Shown piece after piece: positions 11,996 through 13,661 of a stretch of 13,661 nucleotides of DNA. The stretch comes from an uncultured Bacilli bacterium (GTDB taxonomy: Bacteria; Bacillota_I; Bacilli_A; RF39; UBA660): NCBI GenBank assembly GCA_947623845.1, contig CANQHM010000032.1:1-13661 (forward strand), written 5' to 3'. Position numbers and translations under genes: made by a program. Under the pieces are notes generated by a model, which did no database searches, was not told the origin of the DNA, and saw only the letters and a program-made list of their open reading frames with translations. How positions within the stretch are numbered: position 1 is the first letter of the stretch; the number at the start of each line of letters is the position of its first letter.

Positions 11996-13477
11996 ATGAA
12001 TTTATCAAAGTCAAAGTATTGTAATGCCTTACAATGCCCTAAAATATTATGGTTAGATACTTTTAAACCAGAAGTAAAGGGGGAAGTAGATAACGATTCA
12101 GTTTTAGAAAATGGAACTGAAGTAGGAATTCTTGCTCAAGATTTATTCGGTCCACATGTCGTTATACCTTTTAATAAAGATTTAAAGGTAATGGTAGAAG
12201 ATACAAAAAAAGAATTAGAAAAAGATAATGTGGTTATTTGTGAAGCTTCATTTATTTATGAAAATAATTTTTGTAGTGTAGATATCTTAGTTAAAAATCA
12301 TAATGATGTTTCCTTATACGAAGTAAAAAGTTCGACCGAAGTAAGTGATATTTATATTGAAGATGCTTCTTATCAAGCTTATGTTTTAAGTAGTTTAGGT
12401 TATAATGTGAAAAAATGTGCCGTGGTGTATTTAAATAGATACTATGAAAGACATGGGGATTTGGATTTAAAAGAATTATTTAAGTTTAAATATATTACCA
12501 AAGAAGCGAAAGAGAAAAGACCATTTATCGAAAAGGAAATTGCAGAGATAAATAAGTATATGGAACAAACAAGTGAACCAAATGAAGAAATCGATATGCA
12601 TTGTTTTAAACCTTATGAGTGTCCGTTTTTTGCTTATTGCACGCGAACTTTACCCGAAAAGAATGTTTTCACGATAAGAAAGATGCAACTTAGAAGTAAA
12701 TGTAGTTTATATAAAAAAGGTATTTATACTTATGAAGACTTATTAGGGGCAGATATTAATGATAAGTTTAAACGCCAAATAGAATTTGATTTATATCAAA
12801 AAGAACCATATATTAATCATCGTAATATTGCGAAGTTTTTAGACACTTTATCTTTTCCTTTATATTTTTTAGATTTTGAAACTTATGAACAAGCTGTTCC
12901 ACTATATGATGGTGTAAGACCTTATACCCAAATACCTTTTCAATATTCCCTACATTATATTGCCAAAGAGGGTGGTAAGTTAGAACATAAAGAGTTTTTA
13001 GCATTACCTAATCAAGATAGTAGAAGAAGTTTAGCAGAAAGATTAGTTAAAGATATTCCTTTAAATGTTTGTACTTTAGCATATAATATGCGTTTTGAAA
13101 AAGGGGTCATAAGAGAACTTGCAAATTTATTTCCTGATTTAAAAGAACATTTAATGAATATTCATGATAATATTAAAGATTTAATGATGCCGTTCTATAA
13201 TGGTGATTATTATACTAAAGAGATGGAGGGTTCTTATTCAATTAAAAAAGTCTTACCCGCGTTATTTCCTAATGATCCTGCTTTAGATTATCATAATTTA
13301 GAGGGAGTTCATAATGGTAGTGAGGCGATGAACTCTTATGCGAATATGGGGAATATGTCGAAAGAAGAACAAGAAAAATTACGAGAAGATTTATTAAAAT
13401 ATTGTGGGTTAGATACTTATGCCATGGTTAAGATATGGGAAAAGCTAAAGGAAGTAACTAAAGAATTAGTAAATTAA
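11996..13477 (+). CDS. DUF2779 protein: Cas4-like PD-(D/E)XK nuclease + DEDD exonuclease domain
   Basis: A 493-aa predicted nuclease with two catalytic modules. N-terminal (1-215) is Cas4/RecB-like: CPKILWL (14-20), GTEVGILAQ (40-48), EASF (83-86), Asp96, YEVKSS with Glu109 and Lys111, and Gln127/Tyr129 of the QxxxY motif. Cys14 with Cys203, Cys209 and Cys215 (CFKPYECPFFAYC) fits the Fe-S cluster arrangement of Cas4/AddB-type nucleases. The C-terminal DUF2779 part (285-493) has an RNase-H-like DEDD pattern: FLDFET (291-296, Asp293 and Glu295), NMRFEKGVI as motif II, and YCGLDTYAM near residue 475 as motif III. All key residues appear present, so it should be active. AAAGGAG lies before the ATG. 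It follows the S1 gene and ends in a terminator. No CRISPR array or cas gene is near; DNA repair or degradation is inferred. Confidence 0.9.
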   Translation: MNLSKSKYCNALQCPKILWLDTFKPEVKGEVDNDSVLENGTEVGILAQDLFGPHVVIPFNKDLKVMVEDTKKELEKDNVVICEASFIYENNFCSVDILVKNHNDVSLYEVKSSTEVSDIYIEDASYQAYVLSSLGYNVKKCAVVYLNRYYERHGDLDLKELFKFKYITKEAKEKRPFIEKEIAEINKYMEQTSEPNEEIDMHCFKPYECPFFAYCTRTLPEKNVFTIRKMQLRSKCSLYKKGIYTYEDLLGADINDKFKRQIEFDLYQKEPYINHRNIAKFLDTLSFPLYFLDFETYEQAVPLYDGVRPYTQIPFQYSLHYIAKEGGKLEHKEFLALPNQDSRRSLAERLVKDIPLNVCTLAYNMRFEKGVIRELANLFPDLKEHLMNIHDNIKDLMMPFYNGDYYTKEMEGSYSIKKVLPALFPNDPALDYHNLEGVHNGSEAMNSYANMGNMSKEEQEKLREDLLKYCGLDTYAMVKIWEKLKEVTKELVN

Positions 13478-13500
13478 GTAGGAGCAAATCCTACTTTTTT
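13476..13500 (+). terminator. Rho-independent terminator after the DUF2779 gene
   Basis: AAGTAGGA (13476-13483) pairs with TCCTACTT (13489-13496) around GCAAA, with T6 (13495-13500). Starts in the stop codon. Confidence 0.88.
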
Positions 13501-13545
13501 AGTTAAAAAATTTCGCAATTAGTTTTATCATAAATTATTGAATAT

Positions 13546-13571
13546 AAAAACTCAAACCCGAAAGTTTGAGT
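13546..13571 (-). terminator. Terminator of the tRNA-Leu transcript
   Basis: ACTCAAAC (13550-13557) and GTTTGAGT (13564-13571) form a perfect 8-bp stem. On the minus strand it lies 13 bases after the tRNA 3' end and runs into five Us (13550-13546). The plus side has ATTTTT, so it may also back up the DUF2779 terminator. Confidence 0.82.
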
Positions 13572-13584
13572 ATTTTTCCTAAGT

Positions 13585-13661
13585 TGGTGCCCGTGGCCAG
13601 ACTTGAACTGGCACGAGGGTTAAATCTCGCAGGATTTTAAGTCCTGTGCGTCTACCTATTC
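13585..13661 (-). tRNA. tRNA-Leu(UAA), 5' end cut by window edge
   Basis: On the minus strand the sequence shows GGUAGACGC of the D arm, an anticodon stem CAGGA/UCCUG with loop CUUAAAA (anticodon UAA), a long variable arm (CGAG...CUCG) typical of a class II tRNA, a T arm GCCAG-UUCAAGU-CUGGC, acceptor strand, discriminator A and encoded CCA (13587-13585). About a dozen 5' bases lie beyond the window. UAA reads UUA, by eye the commonest Leu codon in these genes. Confidence 0.95.

Noticed and set aside
12813..13004. Minus-strand 63-aa open frame
   Set aside because: It lies wholly inside the conserved DEDD region of the DUF2779 gene on the plus strand and has no start signals.
1..13661. UGA read as Trp (mollicute code)
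   Set aside because: Trp is encoded by UGG throughout and UGA ends the 8103-8927 gene exactly where the yutD ribosome binding site begins.
13546..13661. tRNA-Leu 3' end as an integration site of a mobile element
   Set aside because: No integrase gene and no repeat of the tRNA 3' end was seen elsewhere in the window.

Overview
This window is strongly AT-rich bacterial DNA with short intergenic gaps and good AGGTG/AAGGAGG-type ribosome binding sites. The protein families point to a low-GC Gram-positive (Bacilli-like or related Firmicutes) host: YunB, YutD, a YutH-like coat protein, a YugI/GSP13-type S1 protein, a RluB-type pseudouridine synthase and a relative of PolC. UGG encodes Trp and UGA is used as a stop (8925-8927), so the standard bacterial code applies and this is not a UGA-reassigned mollicute. 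YunB and YutH are sporulation-associated families, which suggests a spore former or a recent descendant of one. No species can be assigned from the sequence alone.

Layout. 1-1672: the 3' part of an unrecognised protein, then a family-6 hypoxanthine/uracil-DNA glycosylase. 1704-2385: a monocistronic winged-helix protein with its own promoter and terminator. 2442-5078: a two-gene operon (1-base overlap) made of a protein with a duplicated helical module and a NusG-type KOW domain, and a shortened PolC-like protein that appears to have lost its PHP metal ligands and all three polymerase carboxylates. 5079-5385: a gene-free stretch that carries, on the minus strand, two near-identical strong promoters and three related hairpins ending in U-tracts. 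These look like two small RNAs. 5386-6311: rluB convergent with a single-cluster ferredoxin, sharing a bidirectional terminator. 6423-9207: two C-terminally membrane-anchored unknown proteins around yunB, then yutD. 9258-10345: a DUF1292-like protein with a long Pro/Val/Ala/Asn linker. 10359-11546: a YutH-like protein convergent with a NifU-C-domain protein. 11631-13500: an S1-domain protein and a large Cas4-like/DEDD (DUF2779) nuclease, ending in a terminator. 13546-13661: a tRNA-Leu(UAA) on the minus strand, cut by the window end, with its terminator.

How the parts fit. Several genes are general housekeeping (RNA modification, Fe-S cargo or electron transfer, translation-associated S1 protein). 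The yunB/yutD/yutH/NifU/S1 group resembles the yun-yut gene neighbourhood of Bacillus and suggests an old conserved block. The most unusual part is 2442-5320: a NusG-KOW protein made with a dead replicative-polymerase relative, followed by an antisense-oriented cluster of hairpin RNAs. Whether the RNAs and the operon work together is inference only.
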